Below the pieces are notes generated by a model. It had not been told where the DNA came from, made no database searches, and saw nothing but the letters and a program-made list of their open reading frames with translations. Position numbers and translations under genes: made by a program. Below are positions 28,190 through 38,053 of a stretch of 64,000 bases of DNA, piece by piece (positions within the stretch are counted from its first letter, which is position 1; each line of letters starts with the position of its first letter). This DNA is from Azospirillum brasilense (GTDB lineage Bacteria > Pseudomonadota > Alphaproteobacteria > Azospirillales > Azospirillaceae): the NCBI RefSeq assembly GCF_003349955.1, contig NZ_QLKQ01000016.1, forward strand, positions 33,659 to 97,658, written 5' to 3'.

Positions 28190-29188
28190 TTACGGACCTG
28201 TCTCCGGTGATTTGCAAGGATTTGTCACGACTTCGCACCGTTCCGGCGTCGCCGGACCAAGCAGTTCTCCGGCCGCCTGTTCGACCGCATCCACGGAAAT
28301 GCCGTCCATCAGTCCGGTGGCCCGCGGATCGGCCTTCTGGCGAGCGAGAAGCTCGGACCGCGGAACCCGGCTGATCACGGTGCGCGCCGCCACGCCCCAC
28401 GGGCCGTAGATTTCCGGGAAGCCCGGCCCGAACAGCCCGACGGTCGGCGTGCCGGCGGCGGCGGCGATGTGCATCAACCCGGAATCGTTGCCGATGTAGA
28501 GCGCCGCCCGGCGCACGCAGGCCGCCGCGGCCATGGGATCGGTGCGCCCGGTCAGGTCGATGGCCCGCTCGCCCAGTGCCTCCAGAACCGGCCGGGCGCG
28601 CTCGCGCTCCGGCCCGGCGGCCAGCACGGCGACACGCCGGCCGGACAGCCGGCCGCCGGGACCGGTCAGCCGCGCCGCCAGTTCGGCGAAGCGGTCCGCC
28701 GGCCATTCCTTGCCGGTCCAGTTCGCGGTCGGGCCGATCGCCAGGAACGGCTCCGCGCCGCCGGGCAGCAGCCGGTCGGCCTCGGCCTCGGCCGCCGCGT
28801 CGATCCACAGGCGGGGCGACGGCGGCGGGGACAGGCCGAGCACCCGCCCGATCTCCTCCACCTTGTGGAGATGCGGGGCGCGGGCGTGGAAGAACCGGCG
28901 CCGCGCCAGAACCAGACGACCGACCGCGGAGTTGCGCAGATCCACCACCAGATCCCAGCGCGTGCCGACGCAGGCGCGCCAGAGGTCGACCCAATGCCGC
29001 GCCCAGGCCCGCTTCGGCATGGGGATCAGACGCTCCAGCCGCGGAACGGAACGGAACAGCGGCGCCGGCAGCGGGCCGCAGGCGATGGTCAGCGCGGCAT
29101 CCGGATGCCGTTCGCTCAGATGGGCCAGCAGCCCGGTGGAGAGGACCGCGTCGCCCAGCCGGTTGGACGTGATGAACAGGATGCGCAA
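28190..29188 (-). CDS. glycosyltransferase family 9 (heptosyltransferase-like) protein
   Basis: A 332-residue GT9 protein of the ADP-heptose:LPS heptosyltransferase type. It begins RILFITSNRLGDAVLSTGLL and has DLVVDLRNS, IGPTANWTGKEWPADRF and the nucleotide-sugar block YIGNDSGLMHIAAAAGTPTVGLFG. No ATG fits; a TTG at 29188 places the start right at the family motif, 16 bases after the lptF stop, with a G-rich sequence upstream. It probably acts in LPS core or another cell-surface glycan and is co-transcribed with lptF. Confidence 0.86.
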   Translation of the reverse strand: MRILFITSNRLGDAVLSTGLLAHLSERHPDAALTIACGPLPAPLFRSVPRLERLIPMPKRAWARHWVDLWRACVGTRWDLVVDLRNSAVGRLVLARRRFFHARAPHLHKVEEIGRVLGLSPPPSPRLWIDAAAEAEADRLLPGGAEPFLAIGPTANWTGKEWPADRFAELAARLTGPGGRLSGRRVAVLAAGPERERARPVLEALGERAIDLTGRTDPMAAAACVRRAALYIGNDSGLMHIAAAAGTPTVGLFGPGFPEIYGPWGVAARTVISRVPRSELLARQKADPRATGLMDGISVDAVEQAAGELLGPATPERCEVVTNPCKSPETGP

Positions 29189-29204
29189 GACCCGGTCCGC
29201 CCCC

Positions 29205-30326
29205 TCAGCCCGCCGCCGCTTCGCCACCGGGCGGCACACGCCGCCGCAGGTTGCGCGACAGGATCCAGGCCGCCGGCACCAGGGCCGCCACCGGCAGCAC
29301 ATACATCAGCGGCACCAGCACGGTCACCTTGGCGGCAAGGCTGGACAGGCCAAGGACGGCGGACTGGATCGCCATCACCACCAGCACCGCGGTGGTCACG
29401 CGCACCGACTGGCCGCGCCGGTTGAACTCACCCGACAGCAGGCAGGCCAGCGCCACCATGGTGTAGGCCAGCGCCAGCAGGGGCGTGGACAGGCGGTGGT
29501 GCAGTTCCGCCAGCAGGTCCCGCATCATCTTCGGGTCCGCCGCCATCTGGGCCGGCGGGTGCAGCAACTCGTCGGTGGACCGCTCGCGGGCGTCCGGATA
29601 GCGCTCGGCGCTGGCGCTGCTCAGCACCTTCAGGTCCACCGCGTAGCGTTCGAAGAAGAGCTGGGACAGCCGGTCGGTCTTGCGGTCCAGCTCCTGCCGG
29701 TTGCCGTTGTAGACGACGAAGCGCGCGCCCTCCGACCCGGTCAGCATCACCGCCCGCTCGCCCATGATCGTCACCGGCTTCTCCGGAACGCGCCCGTCAT
29801 GGATGATCACGCTGTGCAGGTTGGCGTCGCTGTCGCGCTCGCGCACGAAGACGCTGAAGCGGTCGCCCACCTCGTTGAACACGCCCTCGCGCAGGAACAG
29901 CTGCGAATAGTCGCTGCGCACGGCGTATTCCATGCGCACCAGCTCCTGGTGGGCGGCGGGCGTCAGCCAGAGGTTCAGCACATAGACGACCACCGTGACG
30001 CCGAAGGCCAGCAGCATCGCCGGCGCCGCCAGGGCGAAGGGGCCGACGCCGGCGGCGCGCATCACCACCAGCTCGCTGTCGGTCGCCAGACGGTTGTAGG
30101 TGAACAGCACCGCCCCGACCAGGGCCAGCGGCAGCACGATGCCGAGGAAGGTCGGCACCGTCAGGATGAGCAGCCACAGGAACACCCGCATCGGCGCCCC
30201 GGCCTCCACCACCATCTCGATCAGCCGCAGAGACTGGCTCAGCCAGATCGTCAAGGTCAGGCCGGCCGTGGAATACAGGAGGGCGATCAGAAGATTGCGG
30301 AAGAGATAGCGTTGCAGTCGGTTCAT
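29205..30326 (-). CDS. lptF: LPS export ABC transporter permease LptF
   Basis: A 373-residue inner-membrane permease of the LptBFG complex, which extracts LPS for transport to the outer membrane. It starts NRLQRYLFRNLLIALLYS and has the typical six-helix layout with a central periplasmic jellyroll (about 130-260) and a LLAELHHRLSTPLLALAYTM block. A second ATG six bases upstream (30332) is equally open. No lptG is adjacent; the downstream partner is a GT9 gene. Confidence 0.87.
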   Translation of the reverse strand: MNRLQRYLFRNLLIALLYSTAGLTLTIWLSQSLRLIEMVVEAGAPMRVFLWLLILTVPTFLGIVLPLALVGAVLFTYNRLATDSELVVMRAAGVGPFALAAPAMLLAFGVTVVVYVLNLWLTPAAHQELVRMEYAVRSDYSQLFLREGVFNEVGDRFSVFVRERDSDANLHSVIIHDGRVPEKPVTIMGERAVMLTGSEGARFVVYNGNRQELDRKTDRLSQLFFERYAVDLKVLSSASAERYPDARERSTDELLHPPAQMAADPKMMRDLLAELHHRLSTPLLALAYTMVALACLLSGEFNRRGQSVRVTTAVLVVMAIQSAVLGLSSLAAKVTVLVPLMYVLPVAALVPAAWILSRNLRRRVPPGGEAAAG

Positions 30327-30456
30327 GTGCATGCGTCACGGGAAAGCCCGGCGAGAAGCTGACGGGCTCGGGCGTCCGGGTCAAGTGTTGATCGGGCCGA
30401 GGACCCGGCACGCCGAACTTTTGCGCCGAACCCTTGCGCCGTCAGGCCCCGCCGCG

Positions 30457-32169
30457 TCAGGCCGTGCGCACCGCCGACAGGAACACCTCCACCTTGCTGC
30501 GCAGCCCGTCCGCCTGATCGGACAGTGATCCCGCGGCCTCCAGCACGTTGCGGGCGGCGCTGCCGGTCTCGCTGGCCGCCCGGTTCACGTCGGCGATGTT
30601 GGAGGTCACGTCCTGCGTGCCAACCGCCGCCTGCTGGATGTTGCGGGCGATCTCCCGCGTCGCCGCCTGCTGCTGCTCCACCGCCGCGGCGATGGTCGAG
30701 GCGACCTCGCTGATTCGCCCGATGGTGCCCATCACGTCGCCGATCGAGGCCACCGCTCCATCGGTCTCGCTGCGGACGGAGACGATCTTCGCGGCGATCT
30801 CGTCGGTGGCGCGGGTGGTCTGGTCGGCCAGCGCCTTGACCTCCGCCGCCACGACGGCGAAGCCCTTGCCCATCTCGCCGGCCCGCGCCGCCTCGATGGT
30901 GGCGTTCAGCGCCAGCAGCCGGGTCTGCGAGGCCACCTGGGTGATCAGGTCGATCACCGCGACGATCTCCGCCGAGGCGGTGGCGAGGCTGCGCATCGCC
31001 TGGTCGGCCCGCTCGGCCTTGTGCACCGCCTCGTCGGCGATGGCCGTGCTGCTGGCGACCTGCCGGCCGATCTCCTGGACCGAGGCGGCCAGCTCCTCCG
31101 TCGCGGTGGCGACGGTCTGGACGTTCGCGCTGGCCTGTTCCGACGCGCCGGCCACGGTCACCGACTGGCGGGTGGTCTGCTCCGCCGTGGCGGCGAGTTG
31201 GCTGGCCGTCGCCTTCATCTGCACCGCGGCGGCGGAGACCGAGCCGAGCACGGCCGCCGCCTCGCGGTCGAAGCGGCCGGTCAGCTCCTCGATGGCGCGG
31301 GCGCGGCGGGCGCGCACGTCCTGCTCCGCGTGCTCGCGCTCCGCGGCCTGCCGCGCGGCGATCATGTTGTCCTTGAAGACCAGCACGGCCTTGGCCATCT
31401 GCCCGATCTCGTCGCCCCGCCCGGTGGCCGGCACGGGCGTGGCGGAGTCGCCGTCGGCCAGCCGCCGCATCGCCTCCGTCATGGCGCCGAGCGGCCGCAC
31501 GATGGAGCGCGAGGTCAGCAGGATCGCCGCCGCCGCGATCAGCAGCCCCAGGGTCAGCAGAACCGCCTGGATCATCACCAGACGGTCGGCGCCATCGATC
31601 ATCCCCGCCGTGTCGGCCTGCAGCAGGGCGCGCTGGCGTGGGATCAGGGCGCTGGCGTCGTTGGACCGGGTGTCGCCGACCAGCAGGCTCATCACTTGGT
31701 TGGCGCGCGGGATCGCGTCGTCGTTCAGGGAGTTCAGCGCGCCCATCTGGTCGCCGATGGTGCCCAGCGATTCCGCCATGTCCTGGTCGCGGCGCAGATG
31801 GTCGAGCAGCGGCTTCACCGCGTCCCAGGTGGCCTGGACCTGCGGATCGGACCAGCGGGCCGACAGCCCGTCCATCTCCTGGCGCAGGGCGTCGATGCGG
31901 TCCCAGGCGACGTTGCGCTCCTGCTTCAAATCCTCGCGGTTGGTCAGCAGATAGCCCTGCATGGCGGCGTTGGTGGCGGTGACCGCCGCGACGATGCCCT
32001 GCCCGGCCAGCGCCGTCGGCATGCGGACATCGGCCACCAGACGGCTCAGCGTCTTCCCGTTGTCGGTCAGCAAGAGGCCGGTGCCGACCGTCACCACCAG
32101 CACCGCGATCACCGCCGCGAAGCCGATGGACAGCCGCTGGCCAATCCGCAGATTGCCGAGTGCCTTCAT
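30457..32169 (-). CDS. methyl-accepting chemotaxis protein
   Basis: A 570-residue transmembrane chemoreceptor. Two membrane helices (~12-32 and ~190-210) enclose a helical periplasmic domain of the four-helix-bundle type, followed by a HAMP domain ([17 protein letters not shown]). The cytoplasmic hairpin tip reads [25 protein letters not shown] near-perfect GGGAGGAA ribosome-binding site precedes the ATG. Ligand unknown. Confidence 0.93.
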   Translation of the reverse strand: MKALGNLRIGQRLSIGFAAVIAVLVVTVGTGLLLTDNGKTLSRLVADVRMPTALAGQGIVAAVTATNAAMQGYLLTNREDLKQERNVAWDRIDALRQEMDGLSARWSDPQVQATWDAVKPLLDHLRRDQDMAESLGTIGDQMGALNSLNDDAIPRANQVMSLLVGDTRSNDASALIPRQRALLQADTAGMIDGADRLVMIQAVLLTLGLLIAAAAILLTSRSIVRPLGAMTEAMRRLADGDSATPVPATGRGDEIGQMAKAVLVFKDNMIAARQAAEREHAEQDVRARRARAIEELTGRFDREAAAVLGSVSAAAVQMKATASQLAATAEQTTRQSVTVAGASEQASANVQTVATATEELAASVQEIGRQVASSTAIADEAVHKAERADQAMRSLATASAEIVAVIDLITQVASQTRLLALNATIEAARAGEMGKGFAVVAAEVKALADQTTRATDEIAAKIVSVRSETDGAVASIGDVMGTIGRISEVASTIAAAVEQQQAATREIARNIQQAAVGTQDVTSNIADVNRAASETGSAARNVLEAAGSLSDQADGLRSKVEVFLSAVRTA

Positions 32170-32320
32170 TCGTTCCTCCCGTGCAGCCCCTTGTCGGGCG
32201 CTTGTTTTCTCGACCGGACGTTGCTGTGTCGGTCGCTGCCCTTATCTGGGAACGAATGATGGGCCAACAAACATTAAAGGAGTGTTTCCAGCGCCGAGAC
32301 CGCCTGTTGCGAAGGGCCGG

Positions 32321-33046
32321 TCAGATATCCTCGGCGCCCAGGTAGGATTCGATCACCTTGGGGTTCGCCACAACCTCAGCAGGCAGGCCGTCGGCGATCT
32401 TCTCCCCGTGGTCCAGCACGACCACCTGATCGGACAGGGCCATCACCGCGCGCATCACATGCTCGATCATCAGGATCGTCATGCCCTCGTGCCGGTTCAG
32501 GTCGCGCAGCACCTCGACCATGCGGTCGACCTCGGTCGGGCGCAGGCCGGCCAGAACCTCGTCCAGCAGCAGCAGGATCGGGCGGGTGGCGAGCGCGCGG
32601 GCGACCTCCAGCCGCTTGCGGTCCGGCAGGGTCAGGCTGCGCGCCGGGCGGTTGGCCTGATCGGCGAGCCCCAGCCGGTCGAGCACCCGCCGGGCGTGGT
32701 CGCGCGCCGCCGTCACGGACCGTTCGCGGGCCAGCGCGCCGACGATCACGTTCTCCTCGACCGACAGCTGCCCGAAGGGCTTGACGATCTGGAAGGTCCG
32801 GCCGATGCCCGCCGCGCAGATGCGGTTGGGCTTCAGCCCGGTGATCGGCGCGCCCTTCAGATGCACCCGCCCCTCGTCGGGCGGGAAGACCCCGGCGATC
32901 AGGTTGAAGGTGGTCGTCTTGCCGGCGCCGTTCGGGCCGATCAGCGCGACGATCCGCCCTTCCGGCACGGAGAAGCCGACGTTGGAAACGGCCTTCAGCC
33001 CGCGGAACCGCTTGGACAGGCCCTCGACCTCCAGAAGCCCGGCCAT
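32321..33046 (-). CDS. livG: branched-chain amino acid ABC transporter ATP-binding protein LivG
   Basis: A 241-residue ABC ATPase. Walker A is GPNGAGKTT, the signature region reads LTLPDRKRLEVARAL (a LivG-type variant of LSGGQ), and Walker B is ILLLLDEVLAGL, with the IEHVMRAVMAL switch histidine. The ATG shares one base with the livM stop. The usual second ATPase LivF does not follow; the next gene downstream is a chemoreceptor. Confidence 0.9.
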   Translation of the reverse strand: MAGLLEVEGLSKRFRGLKAVSNVGFSVPEGRIVALIGPNGAGKTTTFNLIAGVFPPDEGRVHLKGAPITGLKPNRICAAGIGRTFQIVKPFGQLSVEENVIVGALARERSVTAARDHARRVLDRLGLADQANRPARSLTLPDRKRLEVARALATRPILLLLDEVLAGLRPTEVDRMVEVLRDLNRHEGMTILMIEHVMRAVMALSDQVVVLDHGEKIADGLPAEVVANPKVIESYLGAEDI

Positions 33047-34035
33047 CACGCGTCCTCCCCGGGGCGGCGGACGAGGCCCAGCCGGTCGGCCAGCCACGGC
33101 CACACCCCGTCCGGGCGGTAGACGACGATCACCACCAGCGCCACCCCGTAGAACAGCTGCTTCAGGCCCGGCAGGTCGAAGCCGGTCGCCTCGATCAGGA
33201 AGGTCAGCAGCTCGCCCAGCGGGGTCAGGATGAAGGCCCCGAGGATCGGCCCGATCAGCGTGCCGATGCCGCCGACGATGGCCGGCAGGATGATCTCGAT
33301 GGAGCGGCCCATGGAGAAGACCTGCTCGGGAAACAGGTTGTTGAAGTAGAAGGCCTGGAACACCCCGCCCAGCGCCGTCAGGGCGGAGGACACGGCGACC
33401 GCCGCGATGCGGGCGCGGAACAGGTCGACGCCGACCGCCTCCGCCGCCTCCGGCTCCTCGCGCACGGCCAGCCACTGGTAGCCGAGGCGGCTGTGCAGCA
33501 GGACCCGCGACAGGGCCAGCGCCGCCAGAACCAGCGCCAGGATCACGTAGTAGAACAGCTCCGGCGAGCCGCGCAGGTTCAGCAGGTCGTTGCCGGCGTC
33601 GCCGGCCACCGGGATGAAGAAGCCGCCCGAGCCGCCGAACCACTGCAGATGGTCGAAGCCGATGCGCGCGACCTCGGCGAAGGCGATGGTCAGCAGGGCG
33701 AAATGCACGCCGCGCACCCCGAAGCGGAAGCCCAGGAAGCCGATGAAGCAACCCGCCGCCGTCGCCGCCAGCATGGCCACCCACATCCCGGCCCAGGGAC
33801 CGATCCCGAAATGCACGAACAGAGCCGCGCTGGCGTAGGCCCCCAGCCCGACATAGAGCGCGTGGCCCAGCGACAGCAGGCCGGAGAAGCCCATCATCAC
33901 GTTCCACGCCTGCCCGACATAGGCGAACCACAGCACCGTGGTCAGCACCGACAGGACGTAGCGGTCGGCGACCATCGGCGCGCCCAGCAGCAGCGCGCCG
34001 CACAGCGCCAGAAGGACGATCCCGCGCCCCGTCAC
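33046..34035 (-). CDS. livM: branched-chain amino acid ABC transporter permease LivM
   Basis: A 329-residue inner-membrane permease of the LivM type with about ten hydrophobic segments. Recognisable blocks are AWNVMMGFSGLLSLGHALYVGLGAY, the DPxxxR-like LAVREEPEAAEAVGVDLFRARI segment (EAA loop), and VGGIGTLIGPILGAFIL. It lies between livH (four-base overlap) and livG (one-base overlap). Confidence 0.92.
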   Translation of the reverse strand: MTGRGIVLLALCGALLLGAPMVADRYVLSVLTTVLWFAYVGQAWNVMMGFSGLLSLGHALYVGLGAYASAALFVHFGIGPWAGMWVAMLAATAAGCFIGFLGFRFGVRGVHFALLTIAFAEVARIGFDHLQWFGGSGGFFIPVAGDAGNDLLNLRGSPELFYYVILALVLAALALSRVLLHSRLGYQWLAVREEPEAAEAVGVDLFRARIAAVAVSSALTALGGVFQAFYFNNLFPEQVFSMGRSIEIILPAIVGGIGTLIGPILGAFILTPLGELLTFLIEATGFDLPGLKQLFYGVALVVIVVYRPDGVWPWLADRLGLVRRPGEDA

Positions 34036-34901
34036 GAGCGTTTCCCCAGCAGGCCCTGCGGGCGCAGCAGCAACACCACGATCAGCACACCATAGCTGAA
34101 GAGGGATTTGAGCGAGGGGTCCAGCAGGAAGCCGGCCATCGCCTCCGAAAAGCCGATCAGCATGCCGCCCAGCAGAGCGCCCGGCAGGCTGCCCAGCCCG
34201 CCGACGATGACGATGATGAAGCTCAGCAGCGTGTATTCCGGGGCGAGTTGCGGCCGGGAATCGACCAGCAGCGTCATCAGCGCCCCGGCGATGCCCACCA
34301 CCGCGGCGCCGATGCCGAAGGTCAGCGCGTAGAGCCCGTCGATGTTCAGCCCGACGACGCGGGCGCCCAGCGGGTTGTCGGCGCAGGCGCGGATGGCCTT
34401 GCCGGTGCGGCTGAAGCGGAAGAAGGCGAACAGCGCCACCGTCACCACGATCGCCCCGGCTCCGGCGCGCAGCCGCACCGCGTCGAGCAGCAGCGGCCCG
34501 ATCTCCACCGTGTCGAAGCTGTAGGGCACCATGACGTTGCGGGAATCCGGCCCGAACAGCATCAGCATGGCGTTCAGGATGATCGTCGCGATGCCCAGCA
34601 GCAGGATGAACTGCATGTGCTCGGGCCGTTCGACGAAGCGGTTGACCAGCCCGCGCTGGAGCAGCCAGCCGAAGGCGAACAGCACCGCCGCCACGATGGG
34701 CGCCGCCAGGATCGGGTCGAGCCCGAGCAGGCTGGCCAGCAGCACGGCGCCGTACATGCCGGCGACCATCATCTCGCCATGCGCGAAATTGACCACGCGC
34801 ACGACGCCGAAGATGACCGACAGGCCGAGCGCCGCCAGCCCGTAGACCAGCCCGGTCAGCAGGCCCGACGCGGCGATGTTCAGGTAATAGTCAAACGGCA
34901 T
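34032..34901 (-). CDS. livH: branched-chain amino acid ABC transporter permease LivH
   Basis: A 289-residue permease of the LivH type. The N-terminus LLTGLVYGLAALGLSVIFGVVRVVNFAHGEM is the family hallmark, and the EAA-like loop reads GKAIRACADNPLGARVVGLN. It is the first gene of livH-livM-livG. The substrate-binding protein gene is separate, at 38054-39328 on the same strand. Confidence 0.92.
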   Translation of the reverse strand: MPFDYYLNIAASGLLTGLVYGLAALGLSVIFGVVRVVNFAHGEMMVAGMYGAVLLASLLGLDPILAAPIVAAVLFAFGWLLQRGLVNRFVERPEHMQFILLLGIATIILNAMLMLFGPDSRNVMVPYSFDTVEIGPLLLDAVRLRAGAGAIVVTVALFAFFRFSRTGKAIRACADNPLGARVVGLNIDGLYALTFGIGAAVVGIAGALMTLLVDSRPQLAPEYTLLSFIIVIVGGLGSLPGALLGGMLIGFSEAMAGFLLDPSLKSLFSYGVLIVVLLLRPQGLLGKRS

Positions 34902-35000
34902 GCATCATTCGCCCTTGGGAAGAGCCCCGGATGGCCAAGCCTGAGCGGCGTAGCAGTCCTTCGTAGTCGTGACAAGGTTCCTGTGCGGATCGCGCGGCGC

Positions 35001-35975
35001 TCAGCGGCGCTTTGCCTCCTCCAGCCGCACGCTCAGGGCGTCGCGCAGGCAGGCCTCCGCGGCGGCGGCGACCGCGGGGTCCTCCTCCATGCCGCGGCGG
35101 ACCCAGCAGCGGGCGGTGATGCGGTCGTCGAAGCGGCGCTCCTCCTGGAGCAGCGCGTAGGCCGCGGCGTCGCGGCGCTCCGCCGGCAGGGCGGCGAGGT
35201 GGCGCTGATGCAGCGCCCGCGCCCGCCCGTCCAGCGCGGCGAGGTCCGGCACCGTGCAGATCATCCGGCGCAGCGGCGCGCCGGCCGTGGCGCAGCGCGG
35301 ATCGGGCAGGATGGGAAGCGGCAACGAGGCGGCCTTTTGAGACGCAACCTTTGGCGGTGGCGCCGGAATCGGTGACGCCGGAATCGGTAGCGAGGAAACC
35401 GCCGCGGTGACCGCGACGGCGGGTTGTGGCGACGGGAGGGCGGCCGGCCCGGAGACGACTCGGACGGGGGTTCCGACCGGCACCATCTCGAACAGGGCGG
35501 CGATGTCGGCGGGCAGCATGCGGAAGCAGCCGCCGCTGGCCCGGCGGCCCACCGAATCCGGCTCGTTGGTGCCGTGGATGGCGATGGCCGTCCAGCCGAG
35601 GTCGAGCGCGAACTTGCCCAACGGGTTGGACGGCCCCGGCGGCACCGACGCCGGCAACGCCGGATTCTCCCGGCGCTGGTTGGCGGTGGGGTGCCAGGTC
35701 GGGTTGCGCCGCTTGCGCAGGACCCGGCTGTCGCCCAGCGGAATCGCCACGCCGGGCCGCCCGATGGCGACCGGGAAGGAGCGCGGCGGGCGCCCTTCCT
35801 CCAGCAGGTGAAGCCGGCGCTCGGTCAGGCTGATGACGATTTGCCGCGCCGAGATGGTTTCGGTGGTGGTGGCGCGGTCCTGGGCGCGGAGGATGTCGGG
35901 CGAAACAAGCGCGAGGGCAATCGCCAGGGTTGCCGTCGGGACGAGATGCCACAAGAATGTCGCGGTGCGCTGCAT
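35001..35975 (-). CDS. secreted L,D-transpeptidase (YkuD) with C-terminal LprI-like domain
   Basis: A 324-residue exported protein. The signal peptide (LVPTATLAIALALVSPDILRA) is followed by a YkuD domain (about 40-170) with catalytic His134 and Cys150 in HGTNEP...SVGRRASGGCFRM, which forms or remodels 3-3 crosslinks in peptidoglycan. A Pro/Ala-rich linker joins it to a domain (about 225-324) with paired cysteines (DPRCATAG, MICTVPDL, ARCWVRRG, EACLRDA) like LprI/DUF1311 lysozyme-inhibitor-type domains. Confidence 0.87.
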   Translation of the reverse strand: MQRTATFLWHLVPTATLAIALALVSPDILRAQDRATTTETISARQIVISLTERRLHLLEEGRPPRSFPVAIGRPGVAIPLGDSRVLRKRRNPTWHPTANQRRENPALPASVPPGPSNPLGKFALDLGWTAIAIHGTNEPDSVGRRASGGCFRMLPADIAALFEMVPVGTPVRVVSGPAALPSPQPAVAVTAAVSSLPIPASPIPAPPPKVASQKAASLPLPILPDPRCATAGAPLRRMICTVPDLAALDGRARALHQRHLAALPAERRDAAAYALLQEERRFDDRITARCWVRRGMEEDPAVAAAAEACLRDALSVRLEEAKRR

Positions 35976-36049
35976 GGGAAAAGTTCAGCGCATCCGCCCT
36001 AAAAGCGCGTAAACATGCCGTCAGGGACCAAGCAGCAGGAACGCCGACC

Positions 36050-37855
36050 ATGGACACCATCGAACAGACGCTGGCCGTTGCGACCGAACACCACCGCGCC
36101 GGCCGCACCACGGAGGCGGAACGCCTGTACCGGGAGGTGCTGGCGGCATCGCCCGGCCATCCGGACGCGTTGCATCTGCTCGGCGTCGTGGCTCTGCAAG
36201 GCGCTCGCCCGGCGGAGGCGGTGGACCTGATCGGACAGGCGGTGGCCGGCGACCCCACCTCGCCCCTGCTGCACGCCAACCTGGGCCACGCCCTGCACGC
36301 CACCGGCCAGACCCGCGATGCGGCGCTGAGCTTCGCCCGCGCCCTGACCCTGCTGACCAACGAGGGCGAAGGCTGGGGCAACGTCAGCGCGCTGGCCGGG
36401 CTGATCCGCCGCTACGACGACGAGACCCGCCGCGCCGCGGCCGCCGAGGTCGACGCGGCCTACGCCATGGGCGACGTGATGCGCCGCCATTCGCTGCTGT
36501 TCCTGCTCGACGGCGATGTCGACCATTACGCGGCGCTGACCGACGCCGTCCTGGAAGACCCGATGCGCTTCACCGTGCCGTCGATCCACTACGCCTTCTG
36601 GGGCATGGCGATGCAGCTCTTCCAGGGGGCGGCGCGGTCCGGCGACACCGGCGCGTTCCACACCGGGAATCTCACCGACTACTACCGCCTGATGGTGGAC
36701 GAGACGGCGCTGCGCTACCACCTGCGCCGCCGCATGAAGCGCGCCACGCCGCGCGACGCGGTGAAGCGGATCGCCCTGATCACCAACCAGATGCTCGGCG
36801 CCGGACACCAGCCCACCGCGGACGCCTTCGACTTCGCCCGCCGCCTGCAGGACGAGTTCGGGCGCGAGGTCATCATCATCAACCCGAACGCCATGGCCAT
36901 CACCGGCGAGAACGGCTTCGTCCCCGAATACTCCTACAACATCACCGAGGAGTATGACGGGGAGCAGGTCATCGCCGCCTTCGGCGCGCGGGTCCGCATG
37001 ATGTCCTTCCCGCAGAAGCGCTTCGACGAGGAGAAGGTGAACGCCATCGTCGACTACGTGGACGGCTTCGACCCCGACGTCATCGTCGGCTTCGGCGGGT
37101 CCAACGTCGTGGCCGACCTGTTCTCCGGCGCGCGCCCGGTCATCTGCCTCCCGACCTCCTCCGGCCTGCCGCTGTCGATGGCCCGGCTGGTGCTGGGCTA
37201 CGGCGAGGCCGACACCAGCCAGGGCTGGCCGGCGGACATGGCGGAGCGCTTCCGTCCCTTCTCCTTCGGCTGGACCCTGCCGCCCACGGGACCGGAGCGC
37301 AGCCGCGCCGACTTCGGCCTTCCCGACGCCGGGCGGGAGGGGGGGGCGCTCTTCCTCGTGGTCGGCAACCGTCTGGACCAGGAGGCCGGACCGGACTTCC
37401 TGGCGCTGGCCGATTCGCTCCTCGACCGCCTGCCGGAGGCCCGCATCGCCATCGCCGGCGGCGTGGAGACGCTGCCGCAGCGGATCGCCGCCCTGCGCAA
37501 CGCGGACCGGGTCCACACGCTGGGTGACGTGGATGACGTGCGGGCGCTGCACCGCCTCGCCACCGCCTATCTGAATCCGCGCCGACAGGGCGGCGGCGGC
37601 AGCGCGGCCTTCGCGCTGGCCGACGGGGTTCCGGTGGTGACCGTCGCGGCGGGCGACGTGGCGTCCGTGGCCGGGCCGGCCTTCACGGTGGCCGACGACG
37701 CGGCCTATCTGGAGCGCGCCGCCGCGTTGGCGAGCGATCCGGCCTTCCGCGACCGGCAGTCGGCCGAGGCCCGCGCCCGCTTCGCCGCGTCCGGCGACCG
37801 CCGCGCCTCGGTGGAGCGCCTGCTCGCCTACGCGCTGGAAGCCCAGACGGCGTAA
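36050..37855 (+). CDS. TPR protein with C-terminal GT-B-like glycosyltransferase domain
   Basis: A 601-residue protein. Residues ~1-120 are TPRs close to those of the 18578 and 39443 proteins (HHRAGRTTEAERLYREVLAA, PDALHLLGVVALQG, LHANLGHALHATG). Residues ~240-600 look like a GT-B fold (IALITNQMLGAGHQPTADAF, DVIVGFGGSNVVADL, GALFLVVGNRLDQEAG, then ALADGVPVVTVAAGD). Substrate unknown. The start is set at the ATG that begins the TPR pattern (MDTIEQTL), 74 bases after the divergent L,D-transpeptidase start. Confidence 0.78.
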   Translation: MDTIEQTLAVATEHHRAGRTTEAERLYREVLAASPGHPDALHLLGVVALQGARPAEAVDLIGQAVAGDPTSPLLHANLGHALHATGQTRDAALSFARALTLLTNEGEGWGNVSALAGLIRRYDDETRRAAAAEVDAAYAMGDVMRRHSLLFLLDGDVDHYAALTDAVLEDPMRFTVPSIHYAFWGMAMQLFQGAARSGDTGAFHTGNLTDYYRLMVDETALRYHLRRRMKRATPRDAVKRIALITNQMLGAGHQPTADAFDFARRLQDEFGREVIIINPNAMAITGENGFVPEYSYNITEEYDGEQVIAAFGARVRMMSFPQKRFDEEKVNAIVDYVDGFDPDVIVGFGGSNVVADLFSGARPVICLPTSSGLPLSMARLVLGYGEADTSQGWPADMAERFRPFSFGWTLPPTGPERSRADFGLPDAGREGGALFLVVGNRLDQEAGPDFLALADSLLDRLPEARIAIAGGVETLPQRIAALRNADRVHTLGDVDDVRALHRLATAYLNPRRQGGGGSAAFALADGVPVVTVAAGDVASVAGPAFTVADDAAYLERAAALASDPAFRDRQSAEARARFAASGDRRASVERLLAYALEAQTA

Positions 37856-37862
37856 AGGAAAA

Positions 37863-37897
37863 AGGGGACGCGGCCCCGGCCGGCCGCGTTCCCGCCT
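37863..37897 (+). terminator. possible stem-loop after the GT-B-like gene
   Basis: ACGCGGCC and GGCCGCGT form an 8-bp stem with extra G/C pairing outside and a short CCGGCC-type loop, followed by GCCTTTCG. It could terminate the 36050-37855 gene. The stem is imperfect at its base. Confidence 0.4.
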
Positions 37898-37927
37898 TTC
37901 GATCTTAACAACAGCAGTGGGTCCTAA

Positions 37928-38034
37928 CAGCCCTCTCCCCAGAGGGGAGCGGGCGGTGAGGGGGTTGCGCGCGACGGTACGTCCGGCACAAGCGCAACCC
38001 CCTCACCCTAACCCTCTCCCCAGGGGGGAGAGGG
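37928..38034. repeat. compound palindromic intergenic repeat (second copy)
   Basis: A 16-bp stem GGTGAGGGGGTTGCGC / GCGCAACCCCCTCACC is flanked by two CCCTCTCCCC-type short palindromes. The core at 38000-38034 is nearly identical to that at 5322-5356. It lies between convergent genes, the same position class as the cobM-cbiD copy, and probably also ends transcription there. Confidence 0.75.
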
Positions 38035-38053
38035 GATTTGAGGATGGAATTGC